Assembly (NCBI RefSeq): GCF_025685685.1
Contig: NZ_JAGSYH010000002.1
Coordinates: 358,768 to 422,767 of the forward strand
Direction of reading: 5' to 3'
From: Acidicapsa dinghuensis
GTDB taxonomy: Bacteria; Acidobacteriota; Terriglobia; Terriglobales; Acidobacteriaceae
DNA: 64,000 nt
Under the pieces are notes generated by a model. It saw only the letters and a program-made list of their open reading frames with translations, did not search any database and was not told where the DNA came from. Shown in pieces: positions 29,071-37,923 of the stretch (position 1 is its first letter; every line of letters starts with the position of its first letter). Position numbers and translations under genes: made by a program.

Positions 29071-30678
29071 ATGGCAACAGCAGCACCGGCAACAGCAAAC
29101 GCATCGTTGCTCGACCAGAAAATGAAAAAGGGCCCAGGCGTCGTCGGCGCTGCAATCTTCGTGGCCATCCTGCTAGGCGGTCTTGCTTACTGCGGATTCA
29201 ACATCGCCAATGACATGGGGCATGTTGTGTCGACCAGCATCTGGCCCTACGTCCTGCTCGCTGTAGCTCTACTCATTGCCCTCGGCTTCGAGTTTGTCAA
29301 CGGCTTTCACGACACGGCAAACGCCGTTGCAACCGTCATCTATACGCACTCTCTTGAACCACACGTCGCCGTTGTCTGGTCCGGCATGTGGAACCTGATC
29401 GGCGTGCTTACTTCGAGCGGCGCTGTCGCATTCGCTGTCATCACACTGCTACCCGTTGAACTCATTCTTCAGGTCAGCTCGGGCGCAGGCTTCGCCATGG
29501 TCTTCGCTTTGTTGATTGCCGCTATCATCTGGAACCTCAGCACGTGGTGGTTGGGTCTGCCGGCTTCTAGCTCCCACACCATGGTGGGTTCCATCATAGG
29601 TGTAGGCATCGCCAATCAACTGATGGCCGGGCATAACGGCACCGCCGGAGTGGACTGGGATCAGGTTTCCAAGGTCTTCAAGGTGCTGCTCGTTTCGCCG
29701 CTCGTCGGTTTTGCCTGCGCTTGGCTCCTCATGCTGCTCACCAAGGCGCTGGTCAAATTCCCGGCTCTCTTCACCGCTCCCAAGGGCGACGAGCCTCCAC
29801 CGTTTTTGATCCGTCTCCTGCTCATCCTCACCTGCACAGGCGTCAGCTTCGGTCACGGTTCCAACGACGGTCAGAAGGGCATGGGCCTCATCATGCTCAT
29901 CCTGATCGGTACCGTCCCCACTGCCTATGCGCTGAATCACGCAGTCACAGCGCACGACGTAGTCGATTTCGTAGCAGTTTCCACTCAGGTCTCCGGCATT
30001 CTGACGAGTCATGTCGACCAGAATGCTGTGATGTCCGATCCGCGGCAGGATGTCACTGAATACATCAAGACCAAGCAATTTACTCCGACCACGATGGTTG
30101 CTCTCCGTGAGCTCGTAGAAGACATCAGCCACGAAGTGGGTCTTTACAAGGAACTGAAGGCCGTTCCCGCACGTGATCAGCAGAACGTCCGTAATGACAT
30201 GTACGTCGCGGCGTCGGCCTTAAGCCAGATGCACAAGAGCCACAATCCGCAGTTCACCGCGGATGAAGATAAGGTCCTCACCAACTATCAAAAGAAGCTG
30301 GACACTGCGACCAAGTTCATTCCCTTGTGGGTCAAAGTCGCGGTGGCCCTGGCGCTCGGAATGGGCACAATGGTTGGCTGGAAGCGCATCGTCGTCACGG
30401 TAGGCGAAAAGATCGGCAAGGATCACCTCACATATGCACAAGGCGCCTCAGCCGAACTCGTCGCTATGGCAACCATCATCGCCGCCGACAATTTCGGCCT
30501 GCCCGTGAGCACAACCCATGTGCTTAGCTCAGGCATTGCCGGCACTATGGTTGCCAATGGCAGCGGACTGCAGTGGTCCACGCTGCGTTCTATCGCCATG
30601 GCCTGGGTTTGCACACTGCCTGCAGCAGCGATCCTCTCCGGTGGCCTGTTCTGGGTCTTCCGCGCTTTCATGAAATAA
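29071..30678 (+). CDS. pit: Inorganic phosphate transporter, PiT family
   Basis: Low-affinity metal-phosphate/H+ symporter in the inner membrane, 535 residues. Two PHO4 signature regions are seen: GFEFVNGFHDTANAVATVIY near residue 70 and GASAELVAMATIIAADNFGLPVSTTHVLSS near 465. A hydrophilic loop of about 100 residues (about 315-410) sits between the halves. GGGGAGAG precedes the ATG. The 300-base gap upstream contains the pyk terminator, a small GCTCCA/TGGAGC hairpin (28963-28977) and no clear PHO box. Confidence 0.93.
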   Translation: MATAAPATANASLLDQKMKKGPGVVGAAIFVAILLGGLAYCGFNIANDMGHVVSTSIWPYVLLAVALLIALGFEFVNGFHDTANAVATVIYTHSLEPHVAVVWSGMWNLIGVLTSSGAVAFAVITLLPVELILQVSSGAGFAMVFALLIAAIIWNLSTWWLGLPASSSHTMVGSIIGVGIANQLMAGHNGTAGVDWDQVSKVFKVLLVSPLVGFACAWLLMLLTKALVKFPALFTAPKGDEPPPFLIRLLLILTCTGVSFGHGSNDGQKGMGLIMLILIGTVPTAYALNHAVTAHDVVDFVAVSTQVSGILTSHVDQNAVMSDPRQDVTEYIKTKQFTPTTMVALRELVEDISHEVGLYKELKAVPARDQQNVRNDMYVAASALSQMHKSHNPQFTADEDKVLTNYQKKLDTATKFIPLWVKVAVALALGMGTMVGWKRIVVTVGEKIGKDHLTYAQGASAELVAMATIIAADNFGLPVSTTHVLSSGIAGTMVANGSGLQWSTLRSIAMAWVCTLPAAAILSGGLFWVFRAFMK

Positions 30679-30701
30679 CCACCTGTAATGCTTCCGATTT
30701 G

Positions 30702-30739
30702 GCGGACGCCAGCGTTGCTGGCGTCCGCTTCGTCTTTTT
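30702..30739 (+). terminator. Rho-independent terminator of pit
   Basis: GCGGACGCCAGC (30702-30713), loop GTT, then GCTGGCGTCCGC (30717-30728), followed by TTCGTCTTTTTG. A perfect 12-bp GC-rich stem with a T-run, 24 bases past the stop. Confidence 0.92.
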
Positions 30740-30783
30740 GCCTTCCGGCACGTCTTCGCTGGTTCCGGTACCATACCTAAGGA

Positions 30784-31911
30784 ATGAGTTTGAAAGCCAG
30801 ATTGGAAGCCGTGATTTACGCTGCCGATGAGCCGGTAACGCTCCAGCAGCTCACAACGTTGTTTACCGAAGAAGCCTTTACCTGGAAAGCCGAGCGCGAG
30901 GCCGCTCTGGCAACCGAAGTAGAACCTTCCTCCACCGATGATGCCCCCGCAGCCGTGGAACTTGCCGACTCCAGCCGTGAGCTGGGCGCCGAGCTCTCGG
31001 ACTTGCTTTTGACCCCAGCAGTAGAAAGTACTTCCAAACCCACCGAAGCGCTTCCGGAAGCTGCCTCTGAGGCAGAAATCCCGCCTGCGACTGGTGAAAA
31101 TAAAGAAGATCCGGCTCTCGAAGCGAAGCGTGCCGAACGCAAGCGCGAGCGCGAGGTACGAGATATTCTTCGCGAAGTTCTTGACGAGCTGATTGCCGAT
31201 TACGCGAATGACAACCGTGGTGTCGAGATCCGCGAGATCGCGGGCGGATTCCGGATGGGTACCAAGCCGGAGATGCACGACTCCGTACGCGCTTTCGTCA
31301 AAAGCCTCAAACCACCGCTGAAGCTTTCCCTGCCTGCGTTGGAGACACTGGCAGTAATCGCCTACAAGCAGCCAATCACCGCGCCGGAAGTCGGCGAGAT
31401 CCGCGGCGTCGATTCCGCCGGAGTCCTCGGTTCGCTCATGAGCCGCAAGCTAATCGCCACCGCAGGCCGCAAACAGGTAATTGGCCGCCCCATGCTCTAT
31501 AAGACCACCAAGGAATTCCTCGTCCGCTTTGGCCTGAAGGACGTAAGCGAGCTGCCATCAATGGAAGAATTCGAGAAGATGGCGGCTATCGAGATGAGCG
31601 AAGACGGTTCCGACGAGGAAGTAGCTCCAGCGCCTCCAGTCGAGCAGAGCGGCGATCTTTTCCTTGAACCCGGCGCGGAAATCGCCGCGCCGTCTGATCC
31701 TACGGCAGAGGAATCTGCCCAGGCTGAGGCGCAGGCAAAAATAGTAGAGTTGGCGGCCACTGCGGAAGCTTCTGTGGATTCCGTACCAGAAACATTTGAA
31801 AACGAAACAGTAGCCGCTATTGTCCCTGAAAGCTCCGATGCAACGGAAGCGGCCCATCAACCGGAATCCGAATCGCTCCCGGAGCCCGCGCAAGTTGAGG
31901 TGGAGTCATGA
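30784..31911 (+). CDS. scpB: Segregation and condensation protein ScpB with acidic insertion and tail
   Basis: Winged-helix subunit of the SMC-ScpAB condensin. At 375 residues it is nearly twice the usual 180-200. The start MSLKARLEAVIYAADEPVTL and the core (VRDILREVLDELIADY ... LPALETLAVIAYKQPITAPEVGEIRGVDS) are typical, but about 75 residues rich in Glu, Ala and Ser are inserted at about 40-118, inside the first winged-helix domain, and about 100 acidic residues follow the second. AAGGA sits almost against the ATG, so a TTG two codons on is possible. The stop overlaps the rluB start in ATGA. scpA is not in the window. Confidence 0.9.
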   Translation: MSLKARLEAVIYAADEPVTLQQLTTLFTEEAFTWKAEREAALATEVEPSSTDDAPAAVELADSSRELGAELSDLLLTPAVESTSKPTEALPEAASEAEIPPATGENKEDPALEAKRAERKREREVRDILREVLDELIADYANDNRGVEIREIAGGFRMGTKPEMHDSVRAFVKSLKPPLKLSLPALETLAVIAYKQPITAPEVGEIRGVDSAGVLGSLMSRKLIATAGRKQVIGRPMLYKTTKEFLVRFGLKDVSELPSMEEFEKMAAIEMSEDGSDEEVAPAPPVEQSGDLFLEPGAEIAAPSDPTAEESAQAEAQAKIVELAATAEASVDSVPETFENETVAAIVPESSDATEAAHQPESESLPEPAQVEVES

Positions 31912-33998
31912 GCCCGGAACCGAAGAAAACTCTCAAGATTGAACCGATTGACCCTAAGGAAGATGCTGCCGAGTCTGCTGCAAAGCGACGGTCGAATGCA
32001 CGGAAGAACATCTCTTTACCGGCAAAGCCAAAGTCAGGCATTGCTGCGGACAGCATCAGATCTTCTTCAAAAAAGGTTGTGCGAAAGCCGTCTCGCCAGA
32101 GTTCCGCACCCGTAGAAGATGCCGAATCAGTCTCGCAATCACAGGAAATCGATTCCGACTCTGCGTCTGAGACACTCATCCTCACCGCGACGTCACGGGC
32201 TGATTCCAAGTCCGCCGAAAGCCTGGAGCAGGACGCCGTAGCTGCTGAGCTGGCGCGTCAGGTTGAAGCCGAAGCGGAAGACGAACCCGGCTTTATTCCA
32301 CCTGACACCGAAGACTCGCAAACACAGGAACCGAGCAAGCGCATCGTTGAGCGCCATGAGGAACGGCTGCAGAAGATTCTCTCACATGCAGGAATCTCTT
32401 CACGGCGAACGGCGGAGGAAATGATCCTCGGCGGACGAGTGCAGGTCAATGGACAGGTTGTATCCACGCTCGGCGCAAAAGCCGACCCACAGCGCGACCA
32501 CATTCGCGTAAATGGCAAGCTACTCCAAGGTCCGGAGCGTCATCGCTATTTCATGCTCAACAAGCCAAAGGGCTATGTCACCACGGTCAGCGATCCGGAA
32601 GGCCGCCCGACAGTGATGAAGTTTTTCGCGGGCGAGCGCGAGCGGCTTTACCCGATTGGACGGCTCGACTATCTGAGCGAAGGACTGTTGCTCGTCACCA
32701 ATGACGGCGAGCTAGCCAACAAGCTGACCCGCGCATCGTCGGGTGTAGAAAAGACATATCTCGTTAAGGTTTCCGGCAATCCCGACGAAGAGATGATCGA
32801 GTCGCTTCGCGAAGGCGTGATGATTGAGCGCGGTCGCCCCGGCACTGGATCGGGTCGTGTTCGGACTGCTCCGGCCAGCATCCGTCAGGTTCGGGAAGGC
32901 GACAATCCATGGTACGAAGTCACCGTGATTGAGGGCCGCAACCGCGAACTGCGCAAGATGTTCGAAGAGATTGGCCATCATGTGGAAAAGATTCGTCGCG
33001 TTGGCTACGGCCCGCTGATTCTGGATCTGGAGCCGGGCAAGGTTCGCGAGCTGGACGAGGAAGAGATTCGGCTGCTGAACTTGGCCGCTGATGGCAAACT
33101 GAAGACGCGCCGCCGGCGCGGTCCGGCTCCGGCACAGCTTTCGCGACATGCGGGTGCTGCGGTCGAGTACCAGAAGGCTGGCGAACGGCCGAGATTCAAG
33201 CGCCGCACCGATGCGCCTTCAGGCACCTTTCGAAGCCGTACAGAGGCCGGAAATAAACCATTTGCCAAACGTGAGGATCGTCCAGGTGAGCGCAGCGAGT
33301 CACGTTTCTCAGGCAAACCAAGTGGATCACGCTTTGCAGGCAAGCCGGGTGAATCACGTTTCCGCCGTGCCGAGGATTCCAGACGTCCGTCTCAGGATCG
33401 CGATCGGCCGCAACGCGAAGGATCCTCGTTCGATCGGCCTGGACCGAAACGTGAAGGACAGGGCTTTCAGTCGCGCTCTTTCGGCAATCGCCTGCCAAGA
33501 CCGGCTAGACCTACCGAACGTCCCTTTACGGAGCGTCCGTCCAGGGAAGATAAGGGTTTCGAACCGCGCCGACGCGAATCATCGCGTCCGCCTGAGCGGC
33601 GGTTTGAGTCCCGTCCAGCAACGTCGCGTCCACGCCGGAGCGAGGGCGTAAATGCACCCGAGCGGCGGTTTGAGCCACGTCCTGGAACTTCACGGCCCGG
33701 AACATCCCGTCCAGCATCATCCCGTCCAGGACCATCGAGACCGGGGCGGGGCGAAGACGCGAACGAATTTGACCGACGCCCACCTAAGAAGTTCGCCGGT
33801 GACCGGCCTGCGAATCGCGCTCCGCAGAAGCGGGCGTTTGACCGTCCGAAAAGTTCGGAGGGTGCTTTCCAAGGAAAGCGACGCTCCGGTCCGCCAGCTG
33901 GCGACGGCGAGGCTCCGCGAAAGAAGGAACGCTGGCGCGATTCATACACCGGTAAGAACAAAGGAAGACCGAAACCGAAGCCACGCAAGCCGGAATAG
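31908..33998 (+). CDS. rluB: 23S rRNA pseudouridine synthase, RluB-like, with long basic tail
   Basis: Makes pseudouridine in the 23S rRNA (E. coli RluB acts at position 2605). Acidic/basic low-complexity N-terminus (1-145), S4 RNA-binding domain (about 150-195, RLQKILSHAGISSRRTAEEM), catalytic domain with Asp254 in GRLDYLSEGLLL, then about 300 residues very rich in Arg, Pro, Ser and Gly with imperfect repeats of the form ERRFEPRPGTSRPG. Total 696 residues versus about 290 in E. coli. The tail is probably disordered and RNA-binding. Start overlaps the scpB stop (ATGA). Confidence 0.92.
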   Translation: MSPEPKKTLKIEPIDPKEDAAESAAKRRSNARKNISLPAKPKSGIAADSIRSSSKKVVRKPSRQSSAPVEDAESVSQSQEIDSDSASETLILTATSRADSKSAESLEQDAVAAELARQVEAEAEDEPGFIPPDTEDSQTQEPSKRIVERHEERLQKILSHAGISSRRTAEEMILGGRVQVNGQVVSTLGAKADPQRDHIRVNGKLLQGPERHRYFMLNKPKGYVTTVSDPEGRPTVMKFFAGERERLYPIGRLDYLSEGLLLVTNDGELANKLTRASSGVEKTYLVKVSGNPDEEMIESLREGVMIERGRPGTGSGRVRTAPASIRQVREGDNPWYEVTVIEGRNRELRKMFEEIGHHVEKIRRVGYGPLILDLEPGKVRELDEEEIRLLNLAADGKLKTRRRRGPAPAQLSRHAGAAVEYQKAGERPRFKRRTDAPSGTFRSRTEAGNKPFAKREDRPGERSESRFSGKPSGSRFAGKPGESRFRRAEDSRRPSQDRDRPQREGSSFDRPGPKREGQGFQSRSFGNRLPRPARPTERPFTERPSREDKGFEPRRRESSRPPERRFESRPATSRPRRSEGVNAPERRFEPRPGTSRPGTSRPASSRPGPSRPGRGEDANEFDRRPPKKFAGDRPANRAPQKRAFDRPKSSEGAFQGKRRSGPPAGDGEAPRKKERWRDSYTGKNKGRPKPKPRKPE

Positions 33999-34151
33999 CT
34001 GCCTCCGCCTTGCATCCGAAGTACGCTCGTACCATCTAACGAAACGGTGAGCTGAATCGGAATCAAATCGGTCGAAGCGTGATCGAAACCACAGCAAGAA
34101 TGGATTACAGCGCTGTGGCAGCTCCGAAGTGTTGCAAGGAGAACTAATTCG

Positions 34152-34625
34152 ATGGAAAAAGCTACATTTGGCGCCGGATGTTTTTGGGGAGTCGAGGTCG
34201 CCTTTGCCAATATTCCCGGCGTTACGGAAACCGCTGTTGGCTATGAGGGCGGACATTTGCAGGCTCCGTCCTATAAAGATGTCTGCACCGACGGTACCGG
34301 ACACGCGGAGGTGGTTGAGCTGGACTTTGACCCCGAGAAAGTCAGCTACGAACAGCTGCTCGACGCCTTTTTCTCACTGCATGATCCGACGCAGTTGAAC
34401 CGGCAGGGACCGGACTGGGGAACCCAGTATCGCTCCGCCGTCTTCTATCACTCGGAAGCGCAGAAAGCCACGGCTGCAGCCAAGATTGCTGAACTGACGC
34501 AAGCCGGTAAATTTGCGCCGAAGAAGATCGTGACCAAAGTTGAGCCCGCGCAGACCTTCTGGCGCGCCGAAGAGTATCATCAGCGCTACTTGGAAAAGCG
34601 CGGTCTGGCAAGCTGCCACATCTAA
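34152..34625 (+). CDS. msrA: Peptide methionine sulfoxide reductase MsrA
   Basis: Reduces methionine-S-sulfoxide in damaged proteins. 157 residues. The catalytic motif GCFWG places the nucleophilic Cys at 10; a second Cys at 155 near the C-terminus (ASCHI) can act as resolving Cys. GYEGGH and the EYHQRYLEK motif near the end fit the family. AAGGAG precedes the ATG. It stands alone, with a terminator downstream. Confidence 0.95.
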   Translation: MEKATFGAGCFWGVEVAFANIPGVTETAVGYEGGHLQAPSYKDVCTDGTGHAEVVELDFDPEKVSYEQLLDAFFSLHDPTQLNRQGPDWGTQYRSAVFYHSEAQKATAAAKIAELTQAGKFAPKKIVTKVEPAQTFWRAEEYHQRYLEKRGLASCHI

Positions 34626-34676
34626 ACGGGTCGAAAACTGTTATCCATCGATCAACTCTGGATGATCAAAGCATTC

Positions 34677-34718
34677 TGGATTGTCGTTCGGAAAGTAGAG
34701 CGGCAATCCAGATCTTTT
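34677..34718 (+). terminator. Probable terminator of msrA
   Basis: TGGATTGTCG (34677-34686) pairs with CGGCAATCCA (34701-34710; one G-U pair) around a 14-base loop, then GATCTTTTT. It lies 52 bases past the msrA stop. Confidence 0.7.
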
Positions 34719-34989
34719 TGAATGGCCGAATCTTATCACTCAGTGGGCGAAGAAATGGTAGAGACGGAGGGGGAGGGGGTAATTATTTATTCCGACAACA
34801 CATCCCCGCACAATGTTACCCTTTTGCTAACAGATGCAACTATCAACCACGTCACCAGACCTGCAATGGTACCGCTGTACTTATTCTGCGCTTCTCAGGG
34901 GTAATTTTCGGCAAATCATTGAATGATTGTCTTTGAGCGGTGAAATGGCTCTCTCCTGCTCTCCCCTTCCAGCCTGCAATGCCGCAAAA
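34719..34989. other. Gap between msrA and the winged-helix regulator
   Basis: The non-coding gap between the msrA stop and the next gene is 364 bases; this is its part after the terminator. It contains a purine tract GGAGGGGGAGGGGG near 34768 and a 60-codon frame (34722-34904) that has no ribosome site and no familiar product. I see no RNA gene. Confidence 0.35.
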
Positions 34990-35316
34990 TTACACGTCGA
35001 TAGCCGAACCGAGCAATTGCTTCAGCGCCTGTACGTACTCCGTAAGTGCTTCGCGCCCTGCCGGCGTCATGCGATAGATCGTCTGCGGTTTGCGCAGAAC
35101 AAATTTCTTTTCTACCGCAACGTATCCGGCATCTTCGAGCTTCAACAACTGAGCTCCGAGGTTTCCGTCTGTGGCGTTTGTCTTCGCCCGCAGCCAGGTA
35201 AACTCAGCCTCTTCGACTGTGGATAAGAGACTAAGCAACGCCAGCCGAAGCTTGCCATGAATGACGGGATTCAGCTCCGGCAAGTCGCCAGCGGTCGCAG
35301 CGACGGTCTCAGGCAT
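34990..35316 (-). CDS. Small winged-helix transcriptional regulator
   Basis: 108 residues, a single winged helix of the HTH_34/PadR-MarR-like type: LRLALLSLLSTVEEAEFTWL, a recognition helix in NATDGNLGAQLLKLEDAGYV, and the wing VEKKFVLRKPQTIYRMTPAGREAL. Such small regulators often repress their own operon. The frame is open to a TTG at 35340; I choose the ATG at 35316, which overlaps the stop of the membrane-protein gene in ATGCCTGA, a clear case of coupling. The promoter upstream of that gene carries a perfect inverted repeat that this protein may bind. Confidence 0.85.
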   Translation of the reverse strand: MPETVAATAGDLPELNPVIHGKLRLALLSLLSTVEEAEFTWLRAKTNATDGNLGAQLLKLEDAGYVAVEKKFVLRKPQTIYRMTPAGREALTEYVQALKQLLGSAIDV

Positions 35317-35920
35317 GGGCAGCGCCTGACTTTCCTGCAATCTGCCTGCGCTCGCGCATCTCCAGCAGCATCATGTAGATGCCGAAGACGATCTGACAGA
35401 GGAAGATAGCGGCCAGAAAGAGCATGCTGCTCTGACTTTCGCTGAGAAATGGCGATGCTACAGCCGCAGCCCACCAGGCCAGCGCACAGGCGAATTGCGC
35501 TCCCCACTTCAACACGATGCTTGAAATTGCATTCGCAGCGCCGAGCAACACCGCAATGGCAGCGATGAAGGATTGTATTCCCAGCTTGCCGCTCAACCCC
35601 TCAGACATGCCGAAGAGGAAAAGCGAAATGCCAATCCCGATCCAGACAGCAGCCAAAGCTCGACCTACCGTGGTTTCGGCTTGATGGCGAGTCTTTTTCG
35701 AAGCAACCACCACCGTAATCAAAGCAGCAACAATCATGGTGGTTGGCCACGCGTATGCACTACCTCCCCACGTGCTCCACGCGATTGCTACGTAGTAGGC
35801 CGCTCCCCAGAGCACAAAACTCCAACCCCAGCTCTCGGTACATCTGCGCCCTTCTGCAATCATCGCTTCGATCAGGTTGAGACGGTCATTAAGCTCATGG
35901 CTTTCTGGTCGAATTTCCAT
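35309..35920 (-). CDS. Six-segment membrane protein co-transcribed with a winged-helix regulator
   Basis: 203 residues with about six hydrophobic helices (SWGWSFVLWGAAYYVAIAW; PTTMIVAALITVVVAS; ALAAVWIGIGISLFLFG; SFIAAIAVLLGAANAIS; QFACALAWWAAAVASP; SMLFLAAIFLCQIVFGIYMM). No known domain recognised. The frame runs open to 36004, but that upstream part is the promoter; ATG at 35920 has AGGAG nine bases upstream. Regulator/membrane pairs of this kind are common in Acidobacteria; function unknown. Confidence 0.82.
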   Translation of the reverse strand: MEIRPESHELNDRLNLIEAMIAEGRRCTESWGWSFVLWGAAYYVAIAWSTWGGSAYAWPTTMIVAALITVVVASKKTRHQAETTVGRALAAVWIGIGISLFLFGMSEGLSGKLGIQSFIAAIAVLLGAANAISSIVLKWGAQFACALAWWAAAVASPFLSESQSSMLFLAAIFLCQIVFGIYMMLLEMRERRQIAGKSGAAHA

Positions 35921-35970
35921 GGAATCTGCTCCTGAAGACCGCTCCAAACAGCCAGAGAAGTCCTTAATAA

Positions 35971-36004
35971 AGAGTACTCTATTAAATAGAGTATGGATTG
36001 TCAA
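35971..36004 (-). promoter_or_regulatory. Sigma-70-type promoter with overlapping operator
   Basis: On the minus strand: -35 TTGACA (36004-35999), a spacer of exactly 17, and -10 TAGAGT (35981-35976). The dyad TACTCTATT-A-AATAGAGTA (35975-35993) is perfect and covers the spacer and -10; a second palindrome AGAGTACTCT (35971-35980) abuts it. This is a repressor site for the operon that encodes the winged-helix regulator, so autoregulation is likely. Confidence 0.8.
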
Positions 36005-36040
36005 GATCTTTTCTCCACGGTTCGATTGCGGTGCATTGCG

Positions 36041-36169
36041 TTAAAAAGTGGTGATACCGGAGATTTTCTTTGCGATGCCGTCATAGCGTTGCGAGAAAAA
36101 CTGCCAATTACCTCTGTCGTCCATCTTTCCCGCGACCGACACGTACTCGGTATCAATGGAATAAGTCAT
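36041..36169 (-). CDS. Possible 42-residue protein or gene remnant
   Basis: A 43-codon frame in an otherwise empty 400-base gap. The translation MTYSIDTEYVSVAGKMDDRG, then WQFFSQRYDGIAKK, is balanced and protein-like, with alternating beta-type residues, unlike the antisense frames. There is no ribosome site before the ATG, and the frame continues upstream without a stop for about 30 codons, so it may be the 3' end of a decayed gene. No function can be given. Confidence 0.25.
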   Translation of the reverse strand: MTYSIDTEYVSVAGKMDDRGNWQFFSQRYDGIAKKISGITTF

Positions 36170-36410
36170 GCCGCCGTAGACGATGGGCGCCAATCCCGCA
36201 GTTCCTGCACTGGTCCACAGGTCTGCTGACGCGCCTCGCGGCGGTTCAGTCCGGCCTTATCCATATGCGACTTCTGATCGGCTGAATGTGCGCGACACAG
36301 CTGCCTTGTGTGCTTGAGCCTATACCGAATAAGCATCCGGTGATTTGCGATATGAGCAGAAGACGCAGCGGTGTATCTTCCGGCTTCGGTAGCCAGTTTA
36401 CGGTGAATCC
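36170..36410. other. Non-coding stretch between small genes
   Basis: Part of the roughly 400-base gap between the winged-helix operon promoter and the 76-residue gene. I see no promoter, RNA gene or repeat that I can support. Confidence 0.3.
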
Positions 36411-36641
36411 CTACAGCTGCTGCATGGGGAAATACCACGCCTGAAACTGATCCACGCCGAGCGGAGCAGTGTCTTGTAGCACACAGATGGCCTTACAGCC
36501 GCCTTCGGGATTGACTTCCATCTTGAAATTGGCCGGGACGTCAAACGAGGTCTTTCCGCCACCGAGAATCTTTAACCGGCTGGCTCGAAGAAAGCTCTCC
36601 GGATCGGCTTTCAAATCAAAAATAGCTTGTGCAATCGACAT
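36411..36641 (-). CDS. Hypothetical small protein (76 aa)
   Basis: Compact 76-residue product (MSIAQAIFDLKADPESFLRA at the start, FPMQQL at the end) with mixed charge and two Cys. Not recognised. The composition and lack of competing frames suggest it is real; there is no ribosome site ahead of the ATG at 36641, so leaderless translation or an artefact is possible. It lies downstream of the 283-residue membrane protein on the same strand (81-base gap). Confidence 0.5.
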   Translation of the reverse strand: MSIAQAIFDLKADPESFLRASRLKILGGGKTSFDVPANFKMEVNPEGGCKAICVLQDTAPLGVDQFQAWYFPMQQL

Positions 36642-36722
36642 AGGGGGTGAAGTGTAGCAAGCAGACTCTGCCGGAAATGCTTCCCTCGTGAAAGCTGTGG
36701 TCTAAAGTAACTGGCGGGTGGG

Positions 36723-37574
36723 TTAATCGTGTGTGACAGGCTCGTCAGGCTCTTGCAGGCGAACATCCAGGGATGGCGGTCCCACGAGAACCGGCACATC
36801 GGCCATCTCTGCAGCAGGAGGCGCATCGGGGTCGTCGCGCCATAGCCAGACAATCCACCAAATCAAGGCCAGCAGCCACACGGCAAAGCGAGCGTTATCG
36901 AGATTTTCAAAAATGCGGACGATATGCTCGTACTGGTCGCGGCTGGTCAGATGCACATGGTGCTTGATGATGTCCGTCGTGGCCTGCACGGCCAGCAACG
37001 CTATAGACATGGTGGACAGGCCCAGGACGATCTGCCGGTCATGGCTGCGCCACTTCGCGCCGAAGCGCCTTCCGAAAAACTGCAGGAACACGCCTACTTC
37101 CACGGTCAGCGCCGCGATGAACAACTGACTCTTCAATGCAACATAGAGATCGATATACAGGGGCAGATGCTCCGGATCGGATTTCATCGCCGTCCAGGTA
37201 ATGCCCATATTCCAGAGAGCCGCTACAGCGAGCGCAATTGGCACCGTGACAAGAATGCCGCCGATCCATCCTTTGCCCTTCAGTATCTTTCCGGTCCTGC
37301 CGCTGGAAAAGACATGCCGGCAAAGCTCAATAAGAACTAGAACGCCGAGGATCGCCTCCAGAATGCTGCCGGTATAGCTCTGCCAGTAGAAAGCTACCGT
37401 GGTGAGCTTGCCATGGAGCAGATGATCGGCAATTAAACGCACCGCGGAGAGCACAATGTAAGCGGTGAACCACGGGAAGCGGCGGATGCGCTCTCGCCCG
37501 AGCAACACAATCATCAGAACCAGGTGCGACGCCAGCACCAAGGCCCACAAAATCTGTTGAATATTCCAGTGCAT
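36723..37574 (-). CDS. Hypothetical multi-spanning membrane protein
   Basis: 283 residues with about seven hydrophobic helices from residue 8 to about 245, then a cytoplasmic-looking acidic Pro-rich tail (DDPDAPPAAEMADVP and on). No catalytic motif seen. The architecture, many Trp and Arg residues at helix ends, resembles conserved Acidobacteria-only membrane proteins of unknown role. The ATG at 37574 is close to the tRNA-Arg gene, which is transcribed from the same strand 117 bases upstream. Confidence 0.75.
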   Translation of the reverse strand: MHWNIQQILWALVLASHLVLMIVLLGRERIRRFPWFTAYIVLSAVRLIADHLLHGKLTTVAFYWQSYTGSILEAILGVLVLIELCRHVFSSGRTGKILKGKGWIGGILVTVPIALAVAALWNMGITWTAMKSDPEHLPLYIDLYVALKSQLFIAALTVEVGVFLQFFGRRFGAKWRSHDRQIVLGLSTMSIALLAVQATTDIIKHHVHLTSRDQYEHIVRIFENLDNARFAVWLLALIWWIVWLWRDDPDAPPAAEMADVPVLVGPPSLDVRLQEPDEPVTHD

Positions 37575-37691
37575 TCCGTTCCTTTAAGGACGCAAGGCCA
37601 GCGCAGAGCGCGCAGCATGCTTTCTCCAGTGTAGCGGGTGACTGGAAGTATGCTTTAGCCTCACAACTTTTACTGGGATGTCTTGAAGGGA

Positions 37692-37768
37692 TGGTGCGCC
37701 CGGCACGATTCGAACGTGCGACCTAACGCTTCGGAGGCGTTCACTCTATCCAGCTGAGCTACGGGCGC
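37692..37768 (-). tRNA. tRNA-Arg (anticodon CCG)
   Basis: On the minus strand the sequence folds as a full cloverleaf: acceptor GCGCCCG/CGGGCGC, D arm GCTC/GAGT, anticodon stem AACGC/GCGTT with loop CTCCGAA (anticodon CCG, reads CGG), T arm GCACG-TTCGAAT-CGTGC, discriminator A and an encoded CCA (37692-37694). No integrase or att-like repeat is next to it. Confidence 0.97.
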
Positions 37769-37923
37769 GCCTTCATAGAATACCCCATTTCGTCAGAAAT
37801 CGTGTGCCGCCAGGCGCTGTGGCCGCAAATACGGTCAGAAAAGAACAGCGGCTGTCTTCATGTCGTTTCAGATAAAAACGAGGTTGATGCCGCTTTGCTA
37901 CACTTGCGCCCGGAGGAGTTTCC

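Noticed and set aside
33200..33960. Tandem DNA repeat or [10 protein letters not shown] array in the rluB tail
   Set aside because: Repeats are irregular and in frame, coding Arg/Pro-rich protein; there are no spacers.
34722..34904. 60-codon frame after msrA as a gene
   Set aside because: It starts right after the terminator, has no ribosome site and no recognisable product.
37692..37768. tRNA-Arg as an integration site of a mobile element
   Set aside because: No integrase, no duplicated tRNA 3' end within the window, and neighbours look chromosomal.
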